From NCBI GenBank assembly GCA_008508345.1, contig QNGE01000407.1, positions 1-64,000 of the forward strand: a stretch of 64,000 nt of DNA, read 5' to 3'. The notes under the pieces were generated by a model, which was not told where the DNA came from, searched no databases, and saw only the letters and a list, made by a program, of their open reading frames with translations. This document shows, piece by piece, positions 21,781 through 34,969 of this stretch; position 1 is the first letter of the stretch, and each line of letters opens with the position of its first letter. Origin of the DNA: Paragonimus westermani. Its lineage: Eukaryota; Platyhelminthes; Trematoda; Plagiorchiida; Troglotrematidae. The position numbers and the translations under genes are program-made.

Positions 21781-22205
21781 TTGAGCTGCAGTAATCGGTG
21801 AGCTATTCTGTTGTAGAGTGCAGGGTAAACTCCAATGACTACAGTCAAGCAATGCCAACCACTTACACGGGCTGCGCGCAAACGGTTCACTCTCAACCTG
21901 CGCATCTCGATTCAGCGGGGTAGCTCGGAGATTCACCTCCGTGTCTGCCTTTATTTTTTGGCTATTAGTGACCTTTTTATTTGCGCCAGCTTCAGGTTAT
22001 TGGTGTTCGCCGGTGCCACTAAACTTCAGCACGCCACTATGGCTGTTAACGACTCGCTTATCCCACAGGATGACCCTGTGCTTTTACCCTACTGGCATCG
22101 AGTAAAAAGGACCAGCTTCCATGCGGGGGCACGTTGACTTATGCGTCTCTGCAGATGTTCGAGTACCACGTATCACCTCAACGGCTTTCCGCTCCGAACA
22201 GCTTT

Positions 22206-22219
22206 TAATAATAATAATA

Positions 22220-22254
<35 letters not shown>
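22206..22254. repeat. (AAT)n/(TTA)n microsatellite
   Basis: About four AAT units switch to about eleven TTA units, giving a short self-complementary A/T-only stretch of ~49 bases. The switch point at 22219-22221 makes the left part pair with the right part. Confidence 0.95.
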
Positions 22255-22255
<1 letters not shown>

Positions 22256-22260
22256 AATTT

Positions 22261-25190
22261 CTCGACGCATTTGTGAGAAGCACGCTCAGCAAAGCGTGTG
22301 GAGGGATATTTTGAAACCCCTGTCTCATCAATGCCTTCAAGTCATCTCCACTCCAGGCTACGTGCAGGAGAATCAAGAATAAAATAATGCTTCTCAAACG
22401 ACTTTTTGGTCAGCTCGATGCTCGTTTATCTTGACCTACTGACAACAGGTCCATTCGACAAATGCCACAGAATGACTGCACAATCCGATCCCCGTTTCTT
22501 CAAGGAAACAAGTTACTCGTAGGAAATGCGTAACGTTCCCTCCAGAAAGCAATCCATGGCTTGAAATATAGTCATTTCAGAGAATGACTGAGAACCTTCT
22601 CTAAATTAACCACCACCTGAAAATGAGCTGGTAACCGCCTTCTGTATCCTAAGCTTCTTTGATCACCAGCGCCATTTGCTGTGCAATATCAGAGCTCGGA
22701 CAACTGTCAGGGTTCACTCTTTCGAGTCGCAGATCCAGTGTAGCAAAATTCAGGGTAGTCAATCTTTACCGGATGTGCATTCGCAAAGCCTGGAATGCTG
22801 ACCTTGGTCACGCTGCTCCTGCCAACTCCACACCAATTTTCAAGATCCTCTCGATCAAACCGTTCTACGTCAGCTCAGGATGCTATACCCCCACCTTACG
22901 GATTCAAATCGGTTGAAGGTAACCTTGAAACGCAACGAATCTAGTAGGGACGTGTCACACGGTTCAGCCCCGTAATTCCGTCATCAACCCGTTCAGTTGT
23001 TGATTGTTACTCTCATACACTTCTTAGTTTCAATAACACAGCCTGTTTTTTGAACCAGACCATCACCGCGGGAAATGTAGATGTGAATAAAAAGATAAGG
23101 GATTCTCAGAAGCCCTTGCTTCTTGCTTCCGTCACTAATTTGTTGTGTTGTTCGTTGATTGAACGTTATTGCACTTTATTGTTCGACATCTTTAAAGAGT
23201 TTTTGAATCACACGTTCAAATATCTTTGATTCACTCCGTCGCCCCCAACCCAAGCCAATCATTTTGTAACTCCAGGCAAACAAGGATGAGCTTTCGAACT
23301 GTGGACTTTTTATGAAGGCCGCCCTTGTGAATAGCTGTGTCAGACAGTGCTGCATGTTGCGAGCATGGTCACACACATTGGGTGTAGGCCGAATAGATGG
23401 GCCAAATAAGGCGCAAATAACATTCAAATGGGACTGCATCCAATTTGACTGTTGTCGCTGCAGGTCTGAATATCGATGTAAGAAAGACGCAGGCGTAATA
23501 ATTCTCCTGAAGTTCTGATCAAATCAGTGAACTGGGATGCGTTTTGTGTGCGATTGTTATTCTTGCTTAATCGTGGAACACTGTTCAAATCATGCGTGCT
23601 TCCAATACTTCCATTCGAAAGGCTCCAAAACGCCCCCTGAGTCCTCCCTACTGCTACTCACCCAAACACAAACCCCGTTGCTGCTTCAGAACCCTTTGAT
23701 CAATGTATTGCGCCCGGAATGATCAGAGGCATACTACACCGAAAAGAAGTGATCAGAACTCATTCGCTGTACAACGCTAGGTTGAACTCAGCCCAAGCAA
23801 TCTACAACTAGACCCATCACCAATCTCAAAAATCTAAGCTTTGCAGCATTTGATTATCTGGTCGTGGTACAGGACCATCCGGAAACTGCGGAGTTTTATG
23901 TGGGACGACACTCACTTTACCTTGACGGGGTCATTACTTGCTGCTAGTAGTGTAGACAGTAGACGCCCCTGATCTCCCAAAAAACTGCGCAGCACAGCTG
24001 GCACTGGGATCCATCCGGAACTATCAAAAGCACAGTGCCGGGAAGAAAGTCAGTAAGAATGAAGATCTTGGTGGCTGCCAGGTGTCTGAGACCGTAAGGA
24101 GTGTAATGAGAAGCGCGACAGGAACCTTTGAAGGTTTATTAGCTGTTCGTCTGAGTCGATTAATGTTCAAATTCAGCGTATCCAACACACCCAGCACCCG
24201 AACCTCACTCCAGATGGGATCCGTTCGTAACTTTTCAATGCCTGTCGTTTTACACGAAATGGAGTTGCAAATTCGGAAGCGATGTCTTTACACAGGCCAC
24301 CTTATTTTATGCGGAGTGAGACTCCAGCCCAGGTGTTCCAAACGAGGGTGAGGAAACTCAAATTTGGATCGTCGGATTTTTCCCCAGTCGGTCCGTTGTA
24401 CTCTTGAAAGATTTGAAGCCTAAAACATCTTGTTGCAGTCGGCTTCAGGCAGGAATTAGCTTATGGTTGCATGTATTCAAATTGTCCGTAATTACTCGAC
24501 AAGCTACCAGAAATCCGACAGTTAGATTATGGTGGCGCTATTTACAAATTTGCTACCACAGAGACCTGACTTTCAGCTCATCTCAGTGACCACAAACCTG
24601 GCGTCTACGGATAATTCATCCATCATACCGACTCTCCTAGAAGAAGAATGGGGGTTCTACGATATTCCTCAACCACATTCTCCCAATAGACCAAGGATAA
24701 GTTGGTCACCATTGTACCACACCGACTGACCTTGGTTCTTCGGCAGCAGTATCGATGCGTGTGCGGTGGAAGTGTGAGCAGGCTATGTTGACGCCTCGAC
24801 GCAGCATCGTCCTCCCCAGTTCCACTCTCTGCCCAAACTAATTATTATAAATGATTCACTTAATAGACAGAGTTGTCACCAAACTGCCATGTGGATAAGG
24901 CGACCACACATTACAAACTTTCGAACTTATTTGTTACTGGCTAAAATGTTTACAATTGGAAACGTCATTCAAGCTAGTTTGGACGACCTGGGGAGCTATC
25001 TAAATTCAGTCTTTCTTGGCTGTGATTCTATGGGTCTGGACTGCGACGCGATTCATAAGGCAAGTCAGACGGATGATGACTATATTCACACCGCGCAAGC
25101 TGCGCACCTCCTCCTTCTGATCACATCTTCGCAAAACACGTCGTCCCGTTGAGGAGCGTACCCATTAATTCGCGGCGCATGTATTCACGG
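22261..25190. other. No supported gene (2.9 kb)
   Basis: Only short frames without recognisable family were found, for example 85 codons at 22659-22916 and 89 codons at 24082-24351. Some of this may be the 5' part of the LINE copy that becomes recognisable at about 25195. Confidence 0.5.
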
Positions 25191-25194
25191 GTAA

Positions 25195-26770
25195 TCCAGA
25201 GGACTCGAACGCCTATTATACCGTTCTGAACAGGTGTAAAAGAGAAACCGGCTCGTGGAGGAAAATCCCCTGTTGAGAGTTCACGTAAATGGAATTTCTT
25301 TTTTGAACATATGCATGGATTGTGAAAGTAGGAGCCTGCAGCTCATTCGCGACTGCTGGGCAAGGAGGTTTCTTCCGATCCCCCAGATGGTTACCCAGCT
25401 ACTCAAAGGACGCTATTGGGTGGTGTACAACGTTACGCTAATAAAATATTACTCCATCCTACCTTCAAGGAAATTTCGCCAACAACTCCTTACCGCCGAC
25501 TTTTCCATAATGGGTGTTGAACGCCTTCGTCTGAAGGTCAATCCATGCAGTGCAGTGGACCGAGATGCATTCCACTGCATGATATTCAAGGGACCGGCTA
25601 TGTATCTAACTAAACCCTCTCACAAAACTCTTTTAACAGACACTCCACACCGGTACTCTCCTATCGGTCGAAAAGAAGTCAGGATCAAGTTATTTTTCAA
25701 GGCAGACGATTGGCAATCCCTTGCTGTCTACACAACGATCACAGGCACTATCACCCCCTTCGAGTAATGGAGTGCTTGTCAAAATGTATCATCTCTGAAC
25801 ACACCCTGAGGGGTTGTCCTTCTCTTCTCTGCATCATGGTCTTTGTTCTAACTGTTCATGCGTGACAAGCGTGCTAACTGTCATGAATAGCACAGCAGAT
25901 GCTAAGGTCAGTAGATTCAGTTTAGAATGCATTTTCTTCCAGTTCACTAGGGCTTTCAGTCGCGACCCACACGGCCCTGTGAGGAACAGGCTGGTAGCTC
26001 GCGGAATGCAAGGAGGGTTTTTGTCAGATCACATCCTTTCTGGGTAAGGGAGCTTTTAGGGTGAAGCCCGTGTCAGACCTTTCATCTCCCTTTCCAATTT
26101 TTCCAAGAATTTCGTAACGTCCACTTCTCGGTATCATTCTGTTTCATATTTACATCAACGACCCTCAGGACGATATTTTCGATAGCACTGTCTTCCACGC
26201 TGATAGCCTGAAAATCGGGGATGCTTGTAATTCCAGAGCATTAGAGATCTTGGTGTAATCAAGCGATTGTCAAATAATTAGAGTCTTCCTTGAATGGCAG
26301 CGGATGCGCGCGTATGTCAGGCGGTGGAGACTGTGGCAACGCCTTCGTGCTATGCAGTGCGCTGAGCACTGTACACGTAACGAAGGTCGATATGATAAGG
26401 AACATAGGCATCTAAATCTTATCCACATTGTCCTAACAAGTGGCCACTAAAAAGGTTTTTGCAAATCGTGGAGTGATTAAACGGGCCTTACATTGCCCAG
26501 TCAGGAAGAGGTTTTAGGACACTTACGAGGTGTATTCAAGCCGGCAATATAAGAAATGTGTCCTGGTTTCAACAAAGACATACTGGCCGTTAGGCGCGTT
26601 CAACGCGCGGCTATCAATCTGGCTGCTGATCTGTGGAAGCAAGATTATGAGTTGCGAACTGAAGCTTTCGATCTTCATTCACTTGATAACTTAATTCTCA
26701 CAGAGATTTTTAGCATGGGACTGATCGAGCAGTACTTCATCTCACCGGTTGATATCGTTTGACGGGATCA
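25195..26770 (+). pseudogene. Decayed CR1-like LINE (reverse transcriptase and C-terminus)
   Basis: Pieces appear in the order expected for a CR1/Jockey-type ORF2. Near 25225 there is CKRETGSWRKI-like sequence. At 25470-25620 a segment aligns with the LINE copy at 33240-33390 (LLTADFSIMG against LLTVDFSVYD, then KVNPCSA against EINPYSA). At 25950 FTRAFSRDPHGPVRNRL corresponds to the FVDFAKAFD motif. At 26150 IYINDPQDDIFDS is followed by HADSLKIGD in place of FADDLK. At 26556-26690 the C-terminal pattern CPGFNKDILAVRRVQRAAI appears. Several stops and frame changes separate them, and the catalytic ADD is altered, so the copy is dead. Its 5' end and exact 3' end were not found. Confidence 0.75.
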
Positions 26771-28979
26771 AGATGAGAAGCTTTACGGATTCCGCTCTTA
26801 AGCCTTTCTTAGATGGCTGTTCTTTTTCTTACAATGCGGCCAGTCAGTAGATGGGCCTCTCTTCCAAAGCTGTTAACTCCTTCTCTGAGGATCGTTTAAC
26901 AAATCGACTGAAACCTTGTTAGGTTCATAATACTAATCTGTTCCTGGTACTTGCTTTATTATCCACGAGCAATGCAGCACCGCGCTATGATTGCTTTCCA
27001 GATCAACGCGCATCCACTGAATATTGAAACAATCTGGGACTGACTGTGATCGGGTGATTCCGGTCTCCACTCCTCAGCACGTGTATTAATTGCTACCATT
27101 ATTATCACTCTTCCTGTCCCTGTTTATGGGATTGCTGCTCTTTTAATCCAAATTCATCAGCTGTCGGTGCGGTTTTACGTCAACATTACCACAAAACAGT
27201 ATGGTGCTTCCTGCCTACGGTATTCCAGTACTGTCATATTCAACACGCACCCATATTACACACATGAGTCTTTCCGGTGGCACATGCGGTTAAGAAAACC
27301 AGCTGCTACCCTACGTCCGCTAGGAGATCGGAAAGCACGGAAGAAAACAGACTCATACCGGAACAACTTGAGGTGTGGCATCCTCATAACAACTGAACTT
27401 ACCGTTCTGTAAAACCCACTGACGAAATCAGCGGCGAATGTGTGCAGCCTACTTAATGAGGAAGGCAACGGCGACTCACTCAGCGGACATTTGCTTGATT
27501 ACCGAAACATGACACAAAGAAAAGAGTTTTGTGCGATTGAGCTCGTGGGTTTCAATGGTATTACAATAGTCGTGGTATTGATGCTGAAGGCGGCTGCCTC
27601 TTATTGAATTTAAATTCTATGGGGCAGTCATCCGTGAACTGCTACTGCAGTCGGTCGTATAATAAGACCATCGCCGTGTCCATTCCCCATTGATAGTCTT
27701 TGGGACATGTCGAAGTCCGGGTGCAATAACAGAAGGAAACGAAGCGTTTGTGAATTCATTCAAGTCGGCTCACCAATCAGGCTGTCACCTACTTTCTCCG
27801 GAGGACTTTCATGTCTTAAAGCCAACTGGCTATCGGGATCGGTTAATGGTAGAAGCTTCGGTAAAATTGGTAAGCCTTGTCAACGACTTTGCGCTTGCAC
27901 ACGTCCGTGCTGCCACGGGATTCCGACCGTGGACAGATAGCCTCCACGCTAGAATTAATGATCGTTCTTCATAGTAACGACAGGGCAAACGTGTCATCTG
28001 CAGTATCACTTGGGAGAAGGGAACAGATGACGATTTATTTCTCGTTCATATGTGCTTTCTGAGTAAAACAAACACACAAAGTGCAATTTTTTCACCGAAT
28101 CGATCAGGAGAAACTGATTATAGAAACTGTCAGAGTGCTCTGGAACCCATCAGCTTTCAGAGGTTACATCAAAAGTTTGTGAGCAAACCACGTTGACAAT
28201 CCTTGGGCTTCTGCACTTAGAAACACTCCTCAGGAACAAGTCAAAAGCCATGATTACATTCTCAATAGAAGCCTCAACATGAGCATATAGCCTGAAAGGT
28301 GTACTGGGCCAAAGAAGTTTAACGACTTAACAATGCATAAGGAAGCTTAAGATGAAGCAATTGGGATAGCAAAGAGTGCGCGTAATATGTATGGGATCAA
28401 CCTGGCACGCGATGTTTAACAGAACCCCAAGAGGTTTTGAGGTCATGCCCAATCTGGGTGGACTCTAAGTGAAAACGTTAAGACCATGTTTTTCTATAAC
28501 GGAGAGATTGTATCTATTGGCAGCGTCAGAACGAGCGCGTTTATGGCACAGGTTTGGAGTTCTTATCGCTCGGTCAATGGTGGATCAAGATATTGCGCCT
28601 CACAAAGTTGGGCGAGCGGTATATCTGCTAAACAGCTCAAAGTTTGCAGCACCGACTACATCCACTCGGTCATCCTCTTGTCAAATTGATGACGTCACCT
28701 TTTTTCAAATTTTCAATCTCGCATTGAACACAGGGGGTAGTTGTGAGGGACTCGAAAAAATCCACCATAATTTCCATCCTTAAGGACGGTAATCGTTCGG
28801 TTTACGGAAATTTCCGACGAAGGTCCTTGAAAGCCACGCCATTGATAGTGCTCCCTAGTTAACCCCTAGGCATCTAAGGGATACGCATGGACAGAAAATG
28901 GCACCAACAATAAGATATGGATATTCGAATCACCAGTACATCCAATCTATCTGTCTAGTTTACTGTAGCTACGACTGAA
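26771..28979. other. No supported gene (2.2 kb)
   Basis: Unassigned frames only, the longest 104 codons at 28469-28783 and 94 codons at 27690-27974. No family motif or splice-supported exon was recognised. Confidence 0.45.
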
Positions 28980-29530
28980 GCTCGGCAAGCGTTTTATCGA
29001 CTAAAATCCGCAATCGCTTACTTATGTCCAATGGTGTACATCCAAAAGTAATCGACCACATTCGGCACCCACTTAGAATACTGTGCCCAAACTTGGCCAC
29101 CATATTTCAGAAAGAACATAACCGTACCCAAAAGAGTACGCAAGTTTGCCACCCGCGTGGTATAGGGAATGGAAAGTTCGAGATAGCAAGGCTGACTCAC
29201 ATCGCTGAATAAATTCTTACTTGAACGCAAGCAGGTAAGAAGCAACGATGTGTACAGGATTACCCACTACAGAGTTGCAAGTCCTAGGGCAAGCTTGTTT
29301 GCGATGAGTCAGGACAGAGAGTTCAAAGGTTACCTATCTACAATCAAAAAAATGCGAGCACGGTTGACCGTTTGATTCAACTTTTTGACTAAGATGGTAA
29401 CCAGTTTGTGGAACAACCTGGCCGGACAGGTTGTTGAGGTCTCGATCGTAGATGTATTTAAAAGAGAGTCGGATAAATGTTGAGACAACTTTTTTCTCAT
29501 ATTGAACTGATCGAGGTGTCAATTTAGTTT
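28980..29530 (+). pseudogene. C-terminal fragment of a CR1-like LINE
   Basis: Reading across one stop, the plus strand gives LEYCAQTWPPYFRKNITVPK, then RVRKFATRV, and further on a VTSLWNNLAG and VDVFKRESDKC pattern. These are the 'LEYCxQxWSPY', 'RVQRRAT' and 'NLWNSLP...FKRxLDKxW' signatures of the C-terminus of CR1-type ORF2. No reverse transcriptase core is attached, consistent with 5' truncation. Confidence 0.7.
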
Positions 29531-29859
29531 TGCCGCTCAGAGTAACCAGGACGTGTCATATCGTTTATTTTAAGTTCACCTCTAGACCACTGCCGAACAC
29601 ATCGACATTGACAGAAAACGCGACCTGGTCAGTATCCGGGTCACAGTTCAAGAATCAAGACGTTAACAGACGTAGGTCTTTGAATCCTGGATGTAAAAAT
29701 GTAACTGAAATTGAGCCAATGATAATTACTTTACCTCATTTAAATTCATCTTCATTCCACACAGCCTTGCAATTCTAATGCCGAAACTACTTAAACTTAG
29801 ACTTGTGCTATCTACTACCATCAACCATCCAATGATCCACTGGATCACTGAATCATAGA

Positions 29860-30330
29860 TCATTTCCAGCAAAGTCCTCCCGTACGTCGACGACACAGAG
29901 AGCTGGAATGCCAGTGATCTCAGTGCATTACATATTAAGCATAGCGTAAGCACGCGCTAGGCAAGCGATTCCAGTCCTCTACTTTATGGCAATAAGTGAG
30001 CGCACACACGTCATTCAGAGGAGATTCTGGCAATGTCTCCATGATTCATAATGCGCTCGGCGTAGTAGACATCATGGAAAGCAATCTGAAGAAGGATCTG
30101 GGCACACGGCGCCCTTGGAATGACTAAGCGCACTTCTTCCCATAGACAAGAGAGCATCTTAATCGCCCTGCGGTGTATATGTACGACTGCTCTCAGGTAC
30201 GCTAATCAGGTCATGTACATCGACCTAAAGAGAGACACTGTGTTGAGCGTGTCCAGAGGGTGGCTACAGAACGCAGATACCTCGAAAATTGGTTCAAATT
30301 TCCCAACTGTTATTGTCTACCCATATTTTG
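29860..30330 (+). pseudogene. Another CR1-like LINE fragment
   Basis: At 29866-29920 the translation ISSKVLPYVDDTESWNASD resembles the FADDxKLW catalytic block of reverse transcriptase, here with VDD. At 30180-30270 ALRYANQVMYIDLKRDTVLS followed by VSRGW matches the C-terminal 'LEYANQVW..KKD...ERVQR' pattern. The two pieces are closer together than in an intact element, so sequence between them has been lost or scrambled. This copy directly follows the previous fragment in the same orientation. Confidence 0.6.
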
Positions 30331-30481
30331 CTCTTTTGGTGCCCAGCGCATCAAAATATTACATACGATCACTGTTATTCGTCGTCGACTAACATAATAA
30401 TTCACCGATTATTGAGTTATTTATGTTCTATTTTATCCGTTTTTGGGCCTTGTGTTTCCTCTCCGTTAACAACTGTCATTT

Positions 30482-31126
30482 TTGCTCACAGAGGATAACG
30501 TGCACGGAACCCACCAGCATTGTTGGACCGGAGGTCTTGAGAGATTGTGGTCGATTCGGCTGCTCCATGACTGTTCAGAGCAGTATGCAGTGCCAGACAT
30601 GCATACACTGATACCACCTCAGGTATACCGATTTCAAGGAGTACCAGTACGCTTTGCTCACTCCTTCAAAAAGATCATTTATCTGTATGAGCTCCCTTTT
30701 TCGAGGAAGCTGTACTACACCCGAGGCCATGCTCATTTCTCTGCTCACCACCCCGAGAGAGCAGAAACCGCACACGTGCAAGTTTAGCTGCAAAGCGTCT
30801 AAGAATGTCAACGTACTAAGGATGACAACGGTAGAAGAAGCTCTGGTTGAAGAACACAAAGCTTTGTCTGACATGAACTCAGAACAAAGCTCTCTGAATG
30901 AATATACTGTGATCGCCCTCCCAGGTGTGGTGAGCGCTCGTGAGGCAGTGGCTTTGTCCACATCACAAACTGGAGAAGGCGCGACAAAGTTGATGGACGA
31001 GGCACCCCGGGAGAGGAGGCTTGTTTCGTGAGGAAGAATTTCGACGACATCCTCTTTAGGCGAAAAATCCAAGGCGGCGTTGAACGCCTGTTTCTCTCCA
31101 AAGTTTACGAACATGATTCCTGCCAA
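30482..31126. other. Unassigned block with overlapping long frames on both strands
   Basis: A minus-strand frame of 183 codons (30575-31126) overlaps plus-strand frames of 101 (30482-30787) and 125 codons (30654-31031). No family is recognised in any frame. The minus-strand protein begins MAGIMFVNFGEKQAFNA. The plus-strand frame is preceded by a pyrimidine-rich stretch ending in CAG at 30489. I cannot decide which strand, if either, is coding. Confidence 0.3.
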
Positions 31127-32380
31127 CAGACTTCATTTCAAAGCTGGCAAATGTTACTTAGACTTCCTGTGACGTTATCCGCAAAGATCAGCGTAAAAAT
31201 ACTGGGTAAACTGCTGAATTGAGAGCAGCTATGCTAGTCTTAGGGGAATCTCTCTGGATCACTCATTGTAGGAGCAGCAGAAGCGCCTATAGCTTGCACG
31301 AACAAGCTCATGCATCAAGGCTGATCCCAAACTCCAAGTCAACTTGAGGTGCTAAACTCTGTTCCGAAAAGTTGAGCAGGGTCCCCGAATGAATTAACCA
31401 GAGCATTCATATCAGAGGCGGCCGCCGCCATCTTCTTGGAAGACCGATCGTCTGTGGATCTGTCTGGGTCTGAAAGTGTAGCTCAAAAAGGCGTTAGGGG
31501 TCACCGTTCTTCATCTGTACCCCCAATCAGTCCATCCCGAAAATGATCCGTTAAAGCCTATTTTATTCTCAAGCTTTATAACCGAATGAGTCTGAATGGG
31601 TCATCCCCTGCATCCCAACTTGCCCAAACTTGTCTCAATCCAGCCGCTCTTTTTTCGACTGGATCGGGGTCATTTCGGTTCAGGTCCTCTTCTAAGCCAC
31701 AACATTACCCAGATTTTTGAGGGTGCAAAACTGCAAACCACCCTTTCGGAAATTCTGAAAACGAGGAGTCGGATAGTTGATCCACGATAATTTCCCTCAT
31801 ATTTTTTGCTTCCTCAGAGACGTGGCATTCGGTGGGTATCATTGACGGTAAACTGCACGTTCATGCGTACCCCTTCTACCGAACGGGCTGCTTCCGTGGA
31901 CACATGGAAGGCTGTGCCGTTTTCCGATGCAAGTTGTCGTGGAGGAATTAACCTTCCCGGAGAAATGCGACTGACATACGGAATTGGTGACTTCGAATAA
32001 CCCTAGGAATTGTAATTGAATTCAAGCCTAGCACGCAAGGACTGAATAGAAGACTTGGTACTGGTATCAGTGAACAGTTGTTGTTCATCAGTAGAAAAGC
32101 CGAATATATGGGTGTACAACAATATTAAGGAAATCACAGTCTGTCGCTTGCTGACCATATTAGCATGTGCATCGTCGTAAATTGTGTGTCAATTGTTGCA
32201 ATATAGAACAAACAAAACGCTGACTACCGGAAGACAAGACACTGAAATCGTTCTTCCTATCCTGATGTCGTATCGTTAACGCGACATTTGGGTTGTTTAC
32301 TTGTCAGATCTTTTGTTGTGTCGGGGTTTGGATAAGCGATGAATCGAACACATTTTCAACACAGCCACACACTCTGGCTT
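31127..32380. other. No supported gene; possible 5' part of the next LINE
   Basis: There is no recognisable coding sequence. The LINE endonuclease becomes readable at about 32390, so part of this stretch could be its decayed 5' region. Confidence 0.4.
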
Positions 32381-32389
32381 CGTGGACGA

Positions 32390-34934
32390 AACACGCGCCT
32401 TGTCAGTGTTATAAGCCCTTCCCCGTCCTGTAGCGCATCCGACGACGAAACCATCCTTTTTGCTCTAGACCGTCTCACGTCTACTTAGCGTTTCTGCCAT
32501 CTTCTTATTATGGGGGACTTTAGCGCATCCAAAATCAACTCTGTTGTGGCTTCTTATATGGACTGACTGCGGATTCTCGAAACCCTTGGTAATGTAGATC
32601 CATGAGAGCGTCTTGACACGGCATGTCGAAATACCTACAAGACACCGTCCAGGACAGATGCCCTCCTTGTTTGATCCGGTTATCACGAATGGTCATCAAA
32701 CCAGCGCTGGGGTATAGTTATCACGTGCTACTGGTCGTCGACTTTATCCGTTACTGGCTCCACAATTTTGTAGCTGACTTCATTCCGACATTCCCAGAAA
32801 GCACACATTAACGCACTAAGAACGTTCCTAAGTACACGCAAATTTGTATCTGATTCAGTGATCTCAAACGACTTTCCTCCTAAAGCTACCGTTCAGCAGG
32901 CTGATGAAACATTTGCTCTTCAAAAACTATGAAAGTCATCCCTTCATACACTGCCTCCGCAGAGCATACGTCGCTTTCTTGGTGTACGTCCGCACCAATT
33001 CTCTAAACAGAAGCTAATGGGTGGACCGGAGGATCTAGAGACCTTTCGCTCTGTACGAAACAAATGCGAGCGGGAAATCCGTCAACAAACCCAACAAGTA
33101 CAATCGAAAATCTGACTGGTAGCTCGCGAGAATAAGAATATTATTTTCAAATGCATGCGTCGCCAGAGAAGAACTAAGCTCTCAAAGCCGTCTCTGTGGC
33201 TTCCTGAAGAGGAAAACCCCCCAACCCCGCGTAGACACTTCCAGTACCCACTCCTGACAGTTGACTTCTCTGTGTACGACGTTCGGGATCTCTTGCTTGA
33301 GATCAATCCTTACAGTGCCAAGGGACCAGACGCGATTCATCCTCGGATCCTCGAAGAAGCGAACCCCGGTTTGACGGTGCCTCTTTTTAGTGTGTTTGAA
33401 CGGATACTTCGGAAAGGCACTCTTCCGGAGGCATGGAAAGAGGCCACTGACACACTCATATTTAAGGCACGCGGTCATCACTTTCCAGCGAGTTATAAGC
33501 AGATCAGCCTAACCATCATCCAATGCAAAATAATGGGGCGCCTGTTAAAACGCACCATCTTTAGGCACATATTCTCAAATAACCTTTTCTTCCCGACCGG
33601 TCGTGCACTACCAATATGTTATTCTTCATGGATAGCCTAACGGAGGTCAAAGACAATGGTCATGTCTCGAATGCTATCTTCGTTGACTTTGCCAAAGCCT
33701 TCGACCGTGTCTCACACGGTCCTCTGGTACATAAACTGGAAGCTTATGGGATCCAAGGGTGGTTCTCCGCCGGACTACTTCCTTTCTTGGTAGCAGGACT
33801 TTCTGAATAAAAACCAGCTCAGGCCTTTCGTTTACCTTCCCGGTTTCTTTGAGAGTATCTAAAGTATTGGTACTTGGTCCACTGTTGTCTCTGATATACA
33901 TCAATGATCTCCCTGAGCTTATCTCCAGCAACGTTCTCCTCCATGCTGATCATTTAAAATCTGGAATGAGTGTGATCCCTGTGTATTGCAGATCGACCTT
34001 GACTGTATTAGGTGCTCGTCAGATGGCTGGAGTCTCTCCGTGAACGGCTACAGGTGTGCACAAATAGCACTCGGAGTGGACTACGAGAAACTATTCATAG
34101 TACACCCTGTATAAAGTTCAATCGATATTGTGAATGTTGACCTTAGAATGAATGTAGGGATTTAGCTGCCATCTGGCTTATCTTTCTCTCATCGTCGCCA
34201 GATGGTCGCCAAAAAGGGTTTCGCGACTGTTGGGATGGTAAAAAAGCTTTACCCACACAGACATACATTACGTTCAAATGTTTTACCGGGTCTTTATAAG
34301 ACCACTGCTCGAATATGCTAATCAAGTCGTTTACACTTGTATGTAGATGGACGTACTCGCCGTTGAACGTGTCCAGTGAGTAGCCTCTAAAATGGTCACT
34401 AGCTTGCGGCATCTCCATTACGAGCCTCGCCTTCATATGCTTGATCTTTATCCACTCGAGTTTCGAAAGCTCCGCGGTGCCCTAATACTTACACACATTT
34501 TGTTCTGTGCAGGACTCGTGGGGCAATTCCTTACCCCACTAGGTGATACCGATCGAAGATGTCACGACAAGAAACTCCATAAGTAGTGACTCCAAACCAT
34601 TCTTAAGCAACAGTTCTTTTCTTATGAAGTTATCAGACACCAGGATGACCTTCTCTAGGAGTTGTCAGTTGTTCCTCTTCCAACCGTTTCAGTGTTGTTG
34701 GATTCCCCCCCACTTAAGGAACTGTTAGACTGGTAATCCACCGCCTTCTGCTAGATTGCTCTTTTACTCTGTTCTTGGTACTTTCTGTAACATTCAAGAG
34801 CGGTACTACATCCTGTTTTAAATGACTGCCTTTCAGATCGACAGGAGACGACCGGACATCAGAACGAACAAACTGACTGGATCCGGATAGTTTGGGCCCA
34901 GACTCGAACCAGTGTCCAAATCGCTGAATCGCTG
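32390..34934 (+). pseudogene. Nearly full-length decayed CR1-like LINE (endonuclease and reverse transcriptase)
   Basis: This is the best-preserved LINE in the window. At 32430-32560 the translation gives SASDDETILFALDRLTST and then LLIMGDFSAS, the 'GDFN' region of an apurinic-type endonuclease. At 33060-33480 a linker leads into LLLEINPYSAKGPDAIHPRI and GTLPEAWKEA, standard N-terminal reverse transcriptase motifs. At 33670-33760 IFVDFAKAFDRVSHGPLVHKL follows in a new frame. At 33860-33965 GPLLSLIYINDLPEL is followed by LHADHLK where FADDLK is expected, so the catalytic Asp pair is lost. At 34270-34500 a C-terminal RPLLEYANQVV-like segment ends in LRGALILTHILFCAG. The copy has many stops and shifts. 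It ends in two tandem AATCGCTG octamers (34919-34934), like the short repeated 3' tails of CR1 elements. Confidence 0.85.
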
Positions 34935-34969
34935 GAAACCAAATTAGTCTCAGCTGGAAAGTCCCGATT

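Noticed and set aside
22206..22254. CRISPR-like or structured repeat
   Set aside because: It is a simple trinucleotide microsatellite without spacers.
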